Assembly (NCBI RefSeq): GCF_028368855.1
Contig: NZ_JAQNCY010000005.1
Span: forward strand, 287,985-351,984
Length of the DNA stretch: 64,000 nt
Direction of reading: 5' to 3'
Source: Leisingera sp. SS27
GTDB lineage: Bacteria; Pseudomonadota; Alphaproteobacteria; Rhodobacterales; Rhodobacteraceae
In this document: piece after piece, positions 27,176 to 37,175 of the stretch
Layout: every line of letters begins with the position of its first letter
Position numbering within the stretch: the stretch's first letter is position 1
Translations under genes and position numbers: made by a program
Notes under the pieces: model-generated
Database searches by the model: none
Seen by the model: only the letters and a program-made list of their open reading frames with translations
Told to the model about the DNA's origin: nothing

Positions 27176-27993
27176 GGCTCCACCCTCCGGAACGCGGCGC
27201 AAGCCAAAGCAAAGCCCAGTGCGGGCCACAGCAACAGCGACAAAGGAGCGGCCCAGCCGGGCAAGGCACTTGCCGCGCCTGCCATGCCGCTGGACAGCGC
27301 CACGCTTTCCGAGGCAGCCACATTCCACAGCCGGAACGCATCCGCCGGGTTGGCGACCATCACCCAAGGGAAGATCTTCTGAGTGAAGATCCCGCCGCTG
27401 TCCATCACTACGGCACCCAGCAGCCCCAGATCATAAAGCACCACAAACACAAGCCAGACACCGGCAGACAGGCCTGCGGCAGCGGTTGCCCCGCTGCTGA
27501 GCGCCGACAGCGCATAGCCCAGCACCAGGAACACCGCACCCAGCAGGATCGAGGTCAGCACCAGCCGCCCCAGTGCGAGCAGGCTCTCAGCCCCGGCGCC
27601 GCCGAACCAGGCGGCGACGGCCCCCGCCGCGCCAAATCCGATGCACATGGCAACTGCCAAGGCCGCCAGATGCGCCATCAGCTTGCCCAGCAGAATCTCT
27701 GCCCGGCTCGCGGGATAGGCCAGCAGCAGGGCAAGACTGCCCCGGTCGCGGTCGCCCGCCACCGCATCAAAACCCATCATCAGCGCCAAGAGCGGTGCGA
27801 GGTAGACCGACAGAGTGGTCATCGAGGCAACCGAGACCGTCAGCATGTCCACCCCTAGCGTCCCGGTCGGCGCCGATCCGGCAAAAGACAGCGCCAGCGC
27901 AAAGGCCAGCATGATCAGCGTGGCTATGAACAGCCAGCGGTTGCGGCGCAGGATCAGCATCTCGGCGCGGGCAATGGCAAAGGCGCGTCTCAT
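27172..27993 (-). CDS. nosY: NosY ABC-type permease
   Basis: 273 aa with about six membrane segments (ABC-2 type). With NosF and NosD it forms the NosDFY complex that assembles the copper-sulfur centre of NosZ. Motifs include MGFDAVAGDRDRGSLALLLAYPASRAEILLGK. Start ATG 27993; the long upstream frame is out of step with coding composition. Four-base overlaps with nosF and nosL. Confidence 0.94.
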   Translation of the reverse strand: MRRAFAIARAEMLILRRNRWLFIATLIMLAFALALSFAGSAPTGTLGVDMLTVSVASMTTLSVYLAPLLALMMGFDAVAGDRDRGSLALLLAYPASRAEILLGKLMAHLAALAVAMCIGFGAAGAVAAWFGGAGAESLLALGRLVLTSILLGAVFLVLGYALSALSSGATAAAGLSAGVWLVFVVLYDLGLLGAVVMDSGGIFTQKIFPWVMVANPADAFRLWNVAASESVALSSGMAGAASALPGWAAPLSLLLWPALGFALACAAFRRVEP

Positions 27994-28892
27994 CTGCGGT
28001 CCTCCCCGGAGTAATGGCGATAGAGGTCTTCCAGCCGCGGCGGCACCATGTCGATGTCGGCCACCGCATCTCCCATGGCTGCGATCTTGCGCAGTTCTGC
28101 CATCTTGTCCTGCGGACTGCACAGGATTTCGACTGAAGCACCGTTGATCCGCCGCCCGCCGGTCTCAACTGCAATCCGGTCGGCATGCGCGTCGCTGGCC
28201 TGTACCCGCAGCCTGACCGGCAGCCCGGCCTGGGCCGACAGGCCCGCCAGCGTGTCATCCGCCACCTTCACGCCTTTGCGCAGGATGGCGATGCGGTCGG
28301 TGCGCGCCTCGACCTCAGTCAGCGCGTGGGAGGCGATCAGAACCGCCGCGCCCTGTTCGGCCAGTTCGTTGATGATCGCGTAGAGGTCCTGCCGCGAGAT
28401 CGGGTCCAGCCCGCTGGTTGGCTCATCCAGCAACGCCAGCTTGGGGCGGCCCAGCAGCACCTGCGCCAAGCCCAGCCTTTGCCGCATCCCCTTGGAATAG
28501 GCTCCAATGCGGCGATGCATGGCCTCTCCCAAGCCTACCCGTTCCAAGAGGCCATCAATGTCCGCGCGTTCGCCCGCCAGGCGGGCAAACAGCGACAGCT
28601 GCTCATGTCCGGTCAGCGCCGGATGGAAGCTCACGGCTTCGGGAAGAAAGGCGGTCGCGGCCCGCGCCGCAACACTGCCGGGGGCCGCGCCGCAAATCTG
28701 GATGCTGCCGCCCTCGTGCCGGATCAGGCCCAGTACCGCCTTGATCAATGTCGACTTGCCCGCGCCGTTGTGGCCCAACAGCGCCAGCCGCTCGCCCGGC
28801 GCGATGTCCAGATCGATGCCATGCAGCACCTGGGTCTTGCTGCGGAACTTATCTAAAGCGCGGATCTGCAGCGGGCTTTTTGCGTTATCCAT
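27990..28892 (-). CDS. nosF: NosF ABC ATPase
   Basis: 300 aa cytoplasmic ATPase: Walker A GHNGAGKST, signature YSKGMRQRLGLAQ, Walker B LALLDEPTSGLDP. ATG 28892 has GAAAGG about 9 bases upstream and overlaps the nosD end by 8 bases; an in-frame TTG at 28901 is less likely. It energises the NosDFY complex. Confidence 0.94.
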   Translation of the reverse strand: MDNAKSPLQIRALDKFRSKTQVLHGIDLDIAPGERLALLGHNGAGKSTLIKAVLGLIRHEGGSIQICGAAPGSVAARAATAFLPEAVSFHPALTGHEQLSLFARLAGERADIDGLLERVGLGEAMHRRIGAYSKGMRQRLGLAQVLLGRPKLALLDEPTSGLDPISRQDLYAIINELAEQGAAVLIASHALTEVEARTDRIAILRKGVKVADDTLAGLSAQAGLPVRLRVQASDAHADRIAVETGGRRINGASVEILCSPQDKMAELRKIAAMGDAVADIDMVPPRLEDLYRHYSGEDRR

Positions 28893-30153
28893 CTTGTTCA
28901 ACCTTTCTGGCGGCCTCGGGCCGCTCTGGCCGCATCAGCGGGTGGCTGTCGATCACCCCGCCGGGCAGCAGCGCCGGAAATGCAGACTGCGACCAACGCA
29001 CCAGCTGCACCGCAGGCGATCCCATCAAGAGTTTCGCCGCAGGCTGGGTCCACAGCACATGGTCCATGCTGTCGTTCGGACGGTAAGGCGCATCAGCGAT
29101 GCCGTCGCCATCCACATCAAAACCTGCAAAATCGGACCAGTAATTACCCTGGCCCTCTTCGCTCCACTCCACCCATTTGGTGGAGACAAATTTCACTTGG
29201 TGCCGGTTGCCGACAAAAGCGTTCCCAACCATCCGGTTGCCGTCGCTGCCCGCGGTAAAGTGGATGCCGATGCCGCAGCCCTCGAACCAGTTGCCGGAGA
29301 AGTCGTTCTTGTGCGCGTTATAGAGGAAGGTGCATTTGCCCCTGGCCCCCTTCACATAGTTGCCCCGCACTTCGCCCTGGTTGGCATAGTTCAGCATCAC
29401 CCCGTGATCGCGGTCGTTCAGCGAGACATTCCCGGTCACCTTGACCCGTTTCGAGAACATCACCGCATAGCCCAGGTGATTGCCGATTGAGACATTGCCC
29501 GAAACTTCGGAATTATCGGCATACATGTAGTGCACGGCAAAGCGCAGGTCGCGGAAGCTGTTGTTGATGAAACGGTTCTTTTTGGAACTATTCACAAAGA
29601 TCCCGTCGCGGCCAAAGCGGATGTCATTGCCGTCCACAACCGCACCCGGCGCGTTCCAGACATAGACCCCGTTGCCACGGGCGTTCATGTGGCGGTCCAG
29701 GCGGCCCTCGATCCGGTTGCCTTGCACCAGGCTGTCTTTAGCGCCGTGAATATCCACACCATAAAGGTTGCCCAGCAGCACATTGTTCAGGATCCGCGGC
29801 GCCTTTGCGGTCTTGGTCAGCTTAATGCCGCTGTCGATCTCCTGATGCGAGGAGCCGGAGCCGGTAACGATCAGGTTCTGAACGGTCACGCCCGGCCCGG
29901 TCACGGTGATCACCGATCCCTTGCCCTGCCCGTCCAGTGTGGCATGGCCCTGCCCATCCAGCGTCACAGGCCGGTCCAGCACCAGGGTTTCGGCATATTC
30001 GCCGGGGGCGAGGCGGAGGGTGTCGCCATCCGCCGCCTGCGCCAGTGTTTCAGCGATGGCCCCTGCCCGGTTGGGCACATCCCAATCCGCCGCCCATGCG
30101 GGCGCCAGGCCGGCAAGGGCCGCAACCAGGGATATGGGCAGGAGCCGTCTCAT
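28885..30153 (-). CDS. nosD: NosD periplasmic copper-processing protein
   Basis: 422 aa. A Sec signal peptide (MRRLLPISLVAALAGLAPAWA) is followed by a right-handed beta-helix with repeated N-x-x-x-G-N turns such as GVDIHGAKDSLVQGNRI and GIGIHFTAGSDGNRMVGN (CASH repeats). Part of the NosDFY maturation complex. It lies two bases after nosZ in the operon. Confidence 0.95.
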   Translation of the reverse strand: MRRLLPISLVAALAGLAPAWAADWDVPNRAGAIAETLAQAADGDTLRLAPGEYAETLVLDRPVTLDGQGHATLDGQGKGSVITVTGPGVTVQNLIVTGSGSSHQEIDSGIKLTKTAKAPRILNNVLLGNLYGVDIHGAKDSLVQGNRIEGRLDRHMNARGNGVYVWNAPGAVVDGNDIRFGRDGIFVNSSKKNRFINNSFRDLRFAVHYMYADNSEVSGNVSIGNHLGYAVMFSKRVKVTGNVSLNDRDHGVMLNYANQGEVRGNYVKGARGKCTFLYNAHKNDFSGNWFEGCGIGIHFTAGSDGNRMVGNAFVGNRHQVKFVSTKWVEWSEEGQGNYWSDFAGFDVDGDGIADAPYRPNDSMDHVLWTQPAAKLLMGSPAVQLVRWSQSAFPALLPGGVIDSHPLMRPERPEAARKVEQDG

Positions 30154-30155
30154 CT

Positions 30156-32063
30156 TCAGGCGCTCCGCGGCTCAACCAGCATCCGGCCGCGCATCTCCAT
30201 GTGCAGCGCGTGGCAGAACCACTGGCAGTAGTACCAGTGCACGCCCGGACGCTCCGCCTTGAAGGTGACAGAGGCGGTGGCCAGCGGCCCGACTTCCATG
30301 GCGATACCGAAGTTCGACAGGCAGAAGCCGTGGGTCAGATCGTCGATGTCGTCCAGGTTAGTGACATAAACGGTGACCTCATCGCCCTGCTTCACGGTGA
30401 ACTTCTCAAGGCTGAAGTTCGGCGCCTGGCTGGACATGTAGACCCGCACCTTGTCGCCGTCGCGGATGATGGTGTCCTGATAGTCGTCCAGATCGACGCC
30501 ATCCGCCTCGGCCTGCTTGCGCGCGTCTTCCCACATCGGATCGTTGCGCTGCCAGGTGCTGGCCGGGTTCACCTTTGAACGGTGAACAAGGATCGAGTCA
30601 TGCGGTTCCGCAAAGGTCGGGCCGTCGTGCACCACCTTCATCTTGTCGCCGGAGATGTCGATCAGCTGCTCGTTCTCGGGCTTCAGGGGGCCGACGTTCA
30701 GAAACCGGTCCTTGGAGAACTTGTTCATCGAGATCAGCCACTTGCCATCCGCCTCGGCAGTTTCGCCCATGGAGGTAGAGTTGTGGCCCGGCTGGTACTG
30801 CACATCGACCTTGTCCATGATCGGGTCCACATCGGCGCCAGCATAGGCGTCGATGGCTTTCTGGATGTCCCATTTCACCACCTGGCTGTCGAGGAACAGG
30901 GTGGTGTAGGCATAACCGCGGTTGTCGAAGGCCGTGTGAAGCGGGCCAAGACCCAGCTGCGGCTCGGCAACCACGGCGGAACGCGGATCCGCGTTGTCGC
31001 TGAACAGCGCGTCGACCTTCTCCACATCGATCACAGAAACCGTCGGCGACAGCTTGCCGTTGATCATGATGTGTTTCTTGTCAGGCGCGGCATTCACGCC
31101 GTGCGGCGAGTTCGGGATCGGGATGTAGCGGGTGAAGTTCTTGCCGGACTCTTTGCGCCCGTCCACAACCTTGGCCCCGTTCAGCTCCTGATAGTCGCCT
31201 GCCGCAATCGCTTCCTCAATCGCCTTGATGTTGAAGACAACAACGTGGTCCAGCTCGCTCTCGGTCATCTCGGCCAGGTTCATGCCCATTTCCGAGTTGT
31301 ACGAGGTCGAGAAAGCGTATTTGCCCTGATAATCGCAGTCGGTGTTGTCCAGGTTGCCCGAGACGATCACCTGCCAGGCGACTTCCATGGTGTCGCCGTC
31401 GATGGCCGAGAAGATGTTCACGTACTGCGACGGATCATCCAGGATCTGGCCATCGTTGATCAGCGGCGCTTCGTGCTCGCCGTTGGCAAAGACATAGCCG
31501 GTGCGCGGGAATTTCTGCGGGCGCAGGCCGTGGATGTCCTTGGCGTTGGGGATCTCGATGATCTTGTCGCATTTCATCACGTCGCAGCGCACCCGAGCAA
31601 CGCGGGTGTTGGCCTTGTCGTTCATGAACAGGTAGCGGCCGTCATAGGTGCCGTCGGTGAACGACATATGCGGGTGGTGCAGGTCGCCGTTGTCATAGGT
31701 GACCTTGCCATTGGCAGCCAGGAACTCCTTGGTTTCCGGCAGCAGGCCCTCGGTCAGGATTTTCAGCGACTCGTTGGTCTGGCCCCAGCCGGTGGCAGAG
31801 CAGCGGTTGAACACCGGCACCCGCATCAGCTCGCGCATGGACGGCACGCCCATGATCCGCAGCTCGCCGGTCTGGCCCGACGACCAGAAGCCGTAGTATT
31901 CATCCAGCTCGCCCGGCTCCAGGCCGAAACCGGCAGCCTGCGCGGGCTTCGCACCCAACAGTGCAGAGCCGGCACCGGTGGCCGCCAGAACGGCGCCGGA
32001 GGCAGTGGCCCCCAGAAGGCCGCGGCGGGTGACGGGCAGTTTGCTTTTCAGGTCTTCAGACAT
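30156..32063 (-). CDS. nosZ: Nitrous oxide reductase (clade I, Tat-exported)
   Basis: 635 aa. The twin-arginine signal [13 protein letters not shown] marks clade I. A seven-bladed propeller holds the CuZ ligands (including the [10 protein letters not shown] block) and the C-terminal cupredoxin holds the CuA site: [12 protein letters not shown], with Cys about 613 and 617, His about 621 and Met about 624, plus an upstream His in [10 protein letters not shown]. It reduces N2O to N2 in the periplasm. ATG 32063 was chosen where the Tat signal begins; the upstream frame is spurious. The usual binuclear copper ligands appear intact. Confidence 0.97.
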   Translation of the reverse strand: MSEDLKSKLPVTRRGLLGATASGAVLAATGAGSALLGAKPAQAAGFGLEPGELDEYYGFWSSGQTGELRIMGVPSMRELMRVPVFNRCSATGWGQTNESLKILTEGLLPETKEFLAANGKVTYDNGDLHHPHMSFTDGTYDGRYLFMNDKANTRVARVRCDVMKCDKIIEIPNAKDIHGLRPQKFPRTGYVFANGEHEAPLINDGQILDDPSQYVNIFSAIDGDTMEVAWQVIVSGNLDNTDCDYQGKYAFSTSYNSEMGMNLAEMTESELDHVVVFNIKAIEEAIAAGDYQELNGAKVVDGRKESGKNFTRYIPIPNSPHGVNAAPDKKHIMINGKLSPTVSVIDVEKVDALFSDNADPRSAVVAEPQLGLGPLHTAFDNRGYAYTTLFLDSQVVKWDIQKAIDAYAGADVDPIMDKVDVQYQPGHNSTSMGETAEADGKWLISMNKFSKDRFLNVGPLKPENEQLIDISGDKMKVVHDGPTFAEPHDSILVHRSKVNPASTWQRNDPMWEDARKQAEADGVDLDDYQDTIIRDGDKVRVYMSSQAPNFSLEKFTVKQGDEVTVYVTNLDDIDDLTHGFCLSNFGIAMEVGPLATASVTFKAERPGVHWYYCQWFCHALHMEMRGRMLVEPRSA

Positions 32064-32074
32064 GATGTCCTCCT

Positions 32075-34264
32075 TCAGGAAACTTTTGTCCTGTTCGCGT
32101 TGGGGTGATTGGCAGGCGGGCGGCCCAGAGTGACGTCTGGGGCCGGGCTGCCGGTCTTGGCCCGGCGTTTCAGCTGTTTGATCACAACCGGGCATTTGGC
32201 TTCGGATTGGTACAGAACCTGGCAATGCAGGCAGTTCACACATTCGTTCGGGTTGATCTCACCGGAAGGGTGGATGGCCTGAACGGGGCACTCGTTGGCA
32301 CAGGTCTGGCAAGGGCTGCCGCATTCCTTGTAGCGGCGCAGCCAGTCGAACATCCGCACCCGCGCCGGGATCGCCAGCGCCGCGCCCAGCGGGCACAGGT
32401 AGCGGCAGTAGAAACGCTCGATCAACAGGCCGGCCAGCAGCAGCGCCACGGCAAAAACGACAAACGGCCAGTCCCGCACGAACTTCAGGATGATCGCGGT
32501 CTTGAACGGCTCCACCTCGGCATAAGTCTCGGCCAGCGGGATCGACACCATCGAAATGCCGAACAAGCCGAGGAAAATCATGTATTTTGCAGGCCACAAG
32601 CGTTCATGCAGGCCCCAAGGCAAGGTGATCTGCGGCACCTTGAATGCGCGGGCGATCTTGTTCGTCAGCTCCTGCAGCGCGCCAAACGGGCACAGCCAGC
32701 CGCAATAGGCACCCCGGCCCCAGAACAAGAGCGCGGCGGCAACGGCAAACCATTGGATGAACACCAGCGGGTCCAACAGGAACGCATCCCAGGAGAACCC
32801 GCTGCGCAAGCTGCCAGCCAGGGCCATCAGGTTGACCACGCTCAGCTGCGCATTGGCATACCAGCCCAGAAACACCAGTGTGACGGTAAGGTATCCGATG
32901 CGGAACCAGTAGAATGTGCGCGCATTCACCGTCGCCTGGAACTGGAAGAAAAACACTCCCGTCAGCACCAGCAGCATCACCCCCAGCACACCGATCTCCA
33001 GCGTGCGGTCCTTCCAGATTCGCTGCCACAACGCGGCTTTTGCAGCCGCCTCGCCAGTGTCGTCCGCTACCACCTTGGGCGCAGGCGCGGCAGGCAGCAG
33101 GTACTGCTCCGGCAGTTTGTAGCCCAGATCAAAGGTCAGGAACGCCCGCTCCAGCGCACCAACGGACCGCTGCACCAGCAATTGCAGGCGGAAAGGCTCA
33201 GCGGGGTCGAATTCCGCATCTGCCGGGATCTTGAACAGATCCAGTTCAGTGAAACTTGGGCTATCGTCCGTGGCCAGCGCCCCAAGCCGCTTGTGCTGCT
33301 TATCAAAGAACCGTACCGAAGCATCACCCTGGATCAATTGGATGCGGTCGAAGATACCACCGCGCACATAGCCAGATCCTTTGAAGCTGTAACTTCCGCG
33401 CCCCAGCACCAGAATGGCGTGCTCGCCTTCCTTCAGCCAGGATTGCAGGTTCCGGTACTCCGCCTCACCCAACAGCGACTTGCCGATGGAGGGAACGGAA
33501 ACCAGCGCCATGTGCATGTCGAAAAATGTGTCGTCTGGCGCTCCCGACTCCGGCCGCTTGATCGCGCGCGCATCGCCAGTGGCTTCAAAGGCCGCATTGA
33601 TCTGACCCACGTCCAGCGTCATCCGCCGAACAGAGCCATCGCCTGCCAGTGTGGTCCAGTCTGCAACCTCATCGCGGGCCAAATCAACCTCGCGCTTCGG
33701 CCCGTCTGCCTGCACCGGTGACAAGCCGCCCAGACCCAGTGCCCGGGCCACTTTGATGCCTGCCCGCACTAGGCTGTCATCGATCACCATGATCGTGACC
33801 GTCGCGCCCGAAATGATGTCGAGGTCGTGGGCATCACCGCCCGCCGCCGCCTCGGCCTTCAGGTCCAGCCCGGCATAGCTTTCGGTCAGCTTGACCATTT
33901 TGGAGTTCGGGATGCCGATCAGCACGATCGGTTCGGAGTGTTTGACCAGCTTGACACCCGTTAGCACTGCATCGGTGTCAATTGCCGCTACCACATGGAT
34001 TGGCTTGCCGCTGTAGCCGGTGGTGCCGACAAAGTCAGAGGTCAGAAAGGCATAGGCGACGGTTTCCCCCGCCTTCAGCACCGGCGCCGCAGGCACATCG
34101 TTGCGCACCGGGCCAAACGCCTCGGCGCCAGGCACTAGGTCTGCAGGTGCCAATTCTGTCAGGAAGCTGTCGAGGCTGTCTGCCTCTGCCGCCACTGCAA
34201 AAAGCGCGGCGAGTGTCATCACAAGGGCTGTCAGCCAGCCCTGGAAGGCGCGTGTCAGGACCAT
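32075..34264 (-). CDS. nosR: NosR membrane flavoprotein / iron-sulfur regulator
   Basis: 729 aa. Signal segment, then a periplasmic FMN-binding domain with the flavinylation motif S-G-A-T at 152-155, several membrane helices with [10 protein letters not shown] and [11 protein letters not shown] (NapH-like Cys-x3-Cys-Pro motifs), and a C-terminal 2x[4Fe-4S] domain ([14 protein letters not shown] and [19 protein letters not shown]). It is needed for nosZ expression and electron supply. AAAGGAG precedes ATG 34264, which overlaps the end of nosC by 10 bases. FMN attachment requires an ApbE/NosX, which is not in the window. Confidence 0.95.
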   Translation of the reverse strand: MVLTRAFQGWLTALVMTLAALFAVAAEADSLDSFLTELAPADLVPGAEAFGPVRNDVPAAPVLKAGETVAYAFLTSDFVGTTGYSGKPIHVVAAIDTDAVLTGVKLVKHSEPIVLIGIPNSKMVKLTESYAGLDLKAEAAAGGDAHDLDIISGATVTIMVIDDSLVRAGIKVARALGLGGLSPVQADGPKREVDLARDEVADWTTLAGDGSVRRMTLDVGQINAAFEATGDARAIKRPESGAPDDTFFDMHMALVSVPSIGKSLLGEAEYRNLQSWLKEGEHAILVLGRGSYSFKGSGYVRGGIFDRIQLIQGDASVRFFDKQHKRLGALATDDSPSFTELDLFKIPADAEFDPAEPFRLQLLVQRSVGALERAFLTFDLGYKLPEQYLLPAAPAPKVVADDTGEAAAKAALWQRIWKDRTLEIGVLGVMLLVLTGVFFFQFQATVNARTFYWFRIGYLTVTLVFLGWYANAQLSVVNLMALAGSLRSGFSWDAFLLDPLVFIQWFAVAAALLFWGRGAYCGWLCPFGALQELTNKIARAFKVPQITLPWGLHERLWPAKYMIFLGLFGISMVSIPLAETYAEVEPFKTAIILKFVRDWPFVVFAVALLLAGLLIERFYCRYLCPLGAALAIPARVRMFDWLRRYKECGSPCQTCANECPVQAIHPSGEINPNECVNCLHCQVLYQSEAKCPVVIKQLKRRAKTGSPAPDVTLGRPPANHPNANRTKVS

Positions 34265-34719
34265 GGCGCCTCTCCTTTAATTTGAGTGGCTGCCACGGAC
34301 GCGCTCAAGGCGCGTTCGGATTCATTTTTGGTCACCAGCGGAGGCCCGCGGCCGTCATGCCAGTATTGCGCAGGGTTCGGCTGCACCGCGGTCTGCGCAG
34401 GCAACAGCACAGCGCAATCTGCCGCTAGGCTGGCAGCGGAAAACAACAGTGTTGCCGGACTGGCCCCGGTTTCAGCCGCGCACAATGCGCAGGTACTGCA
34501 TTTGGGGCAATCCTGCTGCTCCTTGCTGCCCTCATCAGAAACCTGGATTTCGACCACCCCGGACCCGCCGCAGATCTCGATCCACTCACCGGCAGCATCA
34601 GCTTGTGCCGCACCGGGAAAGGCCACTTGAAGAACCAGCATGAAGATGACGCACACCCCCGCCAGCCGCCGGAACAGTCCGGCGCGGCATGCGGAAGATA
34701 TGAAGAACGTGCGCGGCAT
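34255..34719 (-). CDS. nosC: NosC-like small cysteine-motif protein
   Basis: 154 aa. An N-terminal hydrophobic segment (GVCVIFMLVLQVAF) suggests export or membrane anchoring. A CxxCxxCxxC motif (CPKCSTCALC at about 71-80) follows. In Paracoccus a gene of similar size and motif, nosC, precedes nosR and has been linked to copper-dependent control of nosZ. ATG 34719 lacks a strong ribosome site; an internal Met at 27 is an alternative start. First gene of the nos operon, 63 bases downstream of an Nnr/Dnr-type box. The assignment rests on motif and position. Confidence 0.7.
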   Translation of the reverse strand: MPRTFFISSACRAGLFRRLAGVCVIFMLVLQVAFPGAAQADAAGEWIEICGGSGVVEIQVSDEGSKEQQDCPKCSTCALCAAETGASPATLLFSAASLAADCAVLLPAQTAVQPNPAQYWHDGRGPPLVTKNESERALSASVAATQIKGEAPWS

Positions 34720-34753
34720 CTGTTACAAGAATCTCTTGCTGCATTCGCCGCTG

Positions 34754-34795
34754 ACACTAGAAGGAACTTCAGTGCCGTTATTTGATGTATGTCAG
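34754..34795 (-). promoter_or_regulatory. Nnr/Dnr (FNR-family) box and -10 region of the nos operon
   Basis: On the minus strand, CTGAC-ATAC-ATCAA lies at 34795-34782, a 9/10 match to the TTGAC-N4-ATCAA style box. A weak -10, TAGTGT (34759-34754), lies at the spacing expected for a class II site centred at about -41.5, giving a start near 34747. This predicts NO- or low-oxygen-dependent activation of nosCRZDFYL. Confidence 0.65.
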
Positions 34796-34857
34796 ATAAA
34801 TCAGATTTTCCTGACCAATATCATCCGGTCCGAAAAACACGCTAAAGACCCGTTTTT

Positions 34858-35619
34858 TCAGCCTTTCTCGAATCGGCGGAAGGCAAAAGCAATCACCCCG
34901 GCGATGGCCATGTAAACCAGCGCCAGCAGCAAGAGCGGCTCGTAGACGATGAATGTGTCGGCCCGCACGCGCGAGGATACGGCATAGATTTCCATCACGG
35001 TGATCGTCGCCACCAGCGGCGTTGCCTTCAGTTGCAGGATGGTTTCGCCGCCCAAGGTCGGCAGCACATTGCGCACCGCCTGCGGCAGCCAGATCCTGCG
35101 GAACATAGTGAAGCGCGGCATACCAAAGGACTTGGCGGCTTCCAGTTGCCCCTTGGCCACACCCGAAAACGCGCCCCGCATGACCTCCCCTTCATATCCT
35201 GCATAGGACAGGGTCAGCGCCAGAACCGCATAGGGCCAGGCCTGCCGCAAATAGGGCCACAGCTCAGAGGAGCGGATCCAGGGAAACTGCGGGAACAGCG
35301 ACCCCAGCCCGTAATAGAGCAGCCAGATCTGCAACAAGAGCGGTGTGCCGCGAATGATCGTACAGAAGGTACGCGCAGGAATCGACAGGTACCAGGGTCC
35401 CACCGCCTGCGCCAATCCCAGCGGCACCGCCAGCAGGAAGCCCAAAACCGTCGAGACCGCTAGGATCCAGATCGTGGCCCAAAGCCCCTCCAGCGCCAGC
35501 GGCGCGTACTTCGGGATCCAGTCCCAGCGCAGCGCAAAGGCGCACCAGATCACCAGTGCCGCAAAAACCAGCATCATCACGATGCGGTGTGGCTGCATCA
35601 GATCCTTCAAACCGGTCAT
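34858..35619 (-). CDS. Amino-acid ABC transporter permease (HisM/ArtM type)
   Basis: 253 aa membrane protein. It has the HisM-like GLWATIWILAVSTVLGFLLAVPLGLA opening and the EAAKSFGMPRFTMFRRIWLPQA coupling helix. Start at ATG 35619, in a 4-base overlap with the preceding permease. Second permease of the cationic amino-acid transporter operon read from 37973; its end is followed by the separate nos promoter. Confidence 0.92.
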   Translation of the reverse strand: MTGLKDLMQPHRIVMMLVFAALVIWCAFALRWDWIPKYAPLALEGLWATIWILAVSTVLGFLLAVPLGLAQAVGPWYLSIPARTFCTIIRGTPLLLQIWLLYYGLGSLFPQFPWIRSSELWPYLRQAWPYAVLALTLSYAGYEGEVMRGAFSGVAKGQLEAAKSFGMPRFTMFRRIWLPQAVRNVLPTLGGETILQLKATPLVATITVMEIYAVSSRVRADTFIVYEPLLLLALVYMAIAGVIAFAFRRFEKG

Positions 35620-36362
35620 CTTGTGCCCCCCCTCAGCGAAGGCTGGCCGCGCCGCGCCCATTTCTCGATCCGGGCAAAGACCGCGCCGGAACACAGGGTC
35701 ACCATCAGATACAGAAAGCCCGCCGCCAGAAAGAAGGTGAAATAGGCCCGGGTGCTGCTGGCCGCCTGACGGGTCTCCAGCGTCAGCTCATTAAAGCCGA
35801 CCACCGCCAGCAGCGCCGTGTCCTTGGTGGCAATCAGCCAAAGGTTTGCCAGCCCCGGCACCGCAAAGCTCATCATCGCCGGGATAGTCACCCTCCGCAT
35901 GATCATGAAGGCTGGCATCCCATAGGACTTCGCTGCCTCGATCTGCCCCGCCGGCACCGCCTTGATGGCACCGCGCAGAACCTCGGTGGCATAGGCCCCC
36001 TGCACCACGCCCAAGACCCAGATGCCGGCCGCAACGCCGTTGATCTCAACCCGGCCGCCGCCCAAGCCTTCGGAGATCTTGTTGATGATATCGCTGCCCA
36101 CGTAGTAGAGGATCAGGATCAGCACCAGTTCCGGCACTGCCCGGATCACCGTGGTGTAAATGGCGAGAAGATCACGCGTGACCTTCCCGCCGTAGAGTTT
36201 TCCGTAGGCCCCGAACAGCCCGATCACCAACCCCAGCCCAAAGGCGCCAAAGGCGATCTGCAGGGAGTTGGCAAGCCCGCGCAAGAGGTTGCCGCCCCAG
36301 CCTGACAGCGACAGCAGCTCTGCGCTGGCGCCGAGGCCCAGTAGTTCGAACAGTCCGGTCAC
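35616..36362 (-). CDS. Amino-acid ABC transporter permease (HisQ/ArtQ type)
   Basis: 248 aa. GWGGNLLRGLANSLQIAFGAFGLGLVIG opening and the EAAKSYGMPAFMIMRRVTIPAM coupling helix. It pairs with the adjacent HisM-type permease. Nine bases after the binding-protein gene. Confidence 0.92.
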   Translation of the reverse strand: MTGLFELLGLGASAELLSLSGWGGNLLRGLANSLQIAFGAFGLGLVIGLFGAYGKLYGGKVTRDLLAIYTTVIRAVPELVLILILYYVGSDIINKISEGLGGGRVEINGVAAGIWVLGVVQGAYATEVLRGAIKAVPAGQIEAAKSYGMPAFMIMRRVTIPAMMSFAVPGLANLWLIATKDTALLAVVGFNELTLETRQAASSTRAYFTFFLAAGFLYLMVTLCSGAVFARIEKWARRGQPSLRGGTR

Positions 36363-36371
36363 GGCAACACC

Positions 36372-37136
36372 TTAGTAGATGCTGGTGGTGAAGTATTTGG
36401 CGGTGATCTTCTCGTGGGTGCCGTCGGCCAGGATCGCCGCGATACCCTTGTTCAGCGCCTCGCGCAGCGCGTCGTCACCCTTGCGCACGCCTGCGCCTAC
36501 ACCACGGCCCAGGATCGCCGGATCATCTGCCACCGCACCCTTGATTTCGCAGCAGCTGCCGGTGTCGGAGCCGACGAAATCCGCCATCGCGATGCTGTCC
36601 GCCTGGGTCGCGTCGATGCGTCCCGCAAACAGGTCCTGGTTGGCTTCATCCTGGGTCTGGTAGACCTTCAGCTCGGCATCCTTGAAGTATTCCTGCGCAT
36701 AGGCCTGGTGAATGGTGGAAGCCTGGATACCGACTATCTTGCCTGCCAGCGATTCCGGGGTTGCGTCAATATCCATCGACTTGTCCGCTACGATCACCGC
36801 GGGGGTGTTGTAGTAGGGATCAGAGAAATCAATGGTCTTCATCCGCTCTTCGGTGATCGACATAGAGGCCATGATGGCGTCGATCTGCTGCCCGGTCAGC
36901 GACGGGATGATTCCGTCCCAGGCCACCGGCGTGATCACGCAGTCCAGCTCAGCCGCGGCGCAGACCGCGCCGATCACCTCGACCTCCCAGCCGACCCAGT
37001 TGCCGGAGCTGTCGAGCGAAGCAAACGGCGGATAAGGCTCGGCGGCAATACCGATCTTCACCTGTTCCGCAGCCGCGGCACCGGCGGTCAGAGCAGCAGC
37101 CGCAGTGGCCGCGGCAAGCAATGCTTTCAGTTTCAT
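36372..37136 (-). CDS. Cationic amino-acid binding protein
   Basis: 254 aa. A signal peptide (MKLKALLAAATAAAALTAGAAAA) precedes a PBP family 3 domain: IGIAAEPYPPFASLDSSGNWVGWEVEVIGAV and the SITEERMKTIDFSDPYYNTP block typical of Lys/Arg/Orn or His binding proteins. The ligand-site aromatic and acidic residues agree with a guanidino or amino side chain. Divergent TetR operon encodes arginine-like catabolism, so arginine or a methylated arginine is the likely ligand (inference). Confidence 0.9.
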   Translation of the reverse strand: MKLKALLAAATAAAALTAGAAAAEQVKIGIAAEPYPPFASLDSSGNWVGWEVEVIGAVCAAAELDCVITPVAWDGIIPSLTGQQIDAIMASMSITEERMKTIDFSDPYYNTPAVIVADKSMDIDATPESLAGKIVGIQASTIHQAYAQEYFKDAELKVYQTQDEANQDLFAGRIDATQADSIAMADFVGSDTGSCCEIKGAVADDPAILGRGVGAGVRKGDDALREALNKGIAAILADGTHEKITAKYFTTSIY

Positions 37137-37175
37137 CTTAGTCTCCCAGTTGGTTATTATTTTGGTGGCAGTGGA

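Noticed and set aside
30582..33721. Long plus-strand frames across nosZ and nosR
   Set aside because: Antisense shadows of well-supported nos genes.
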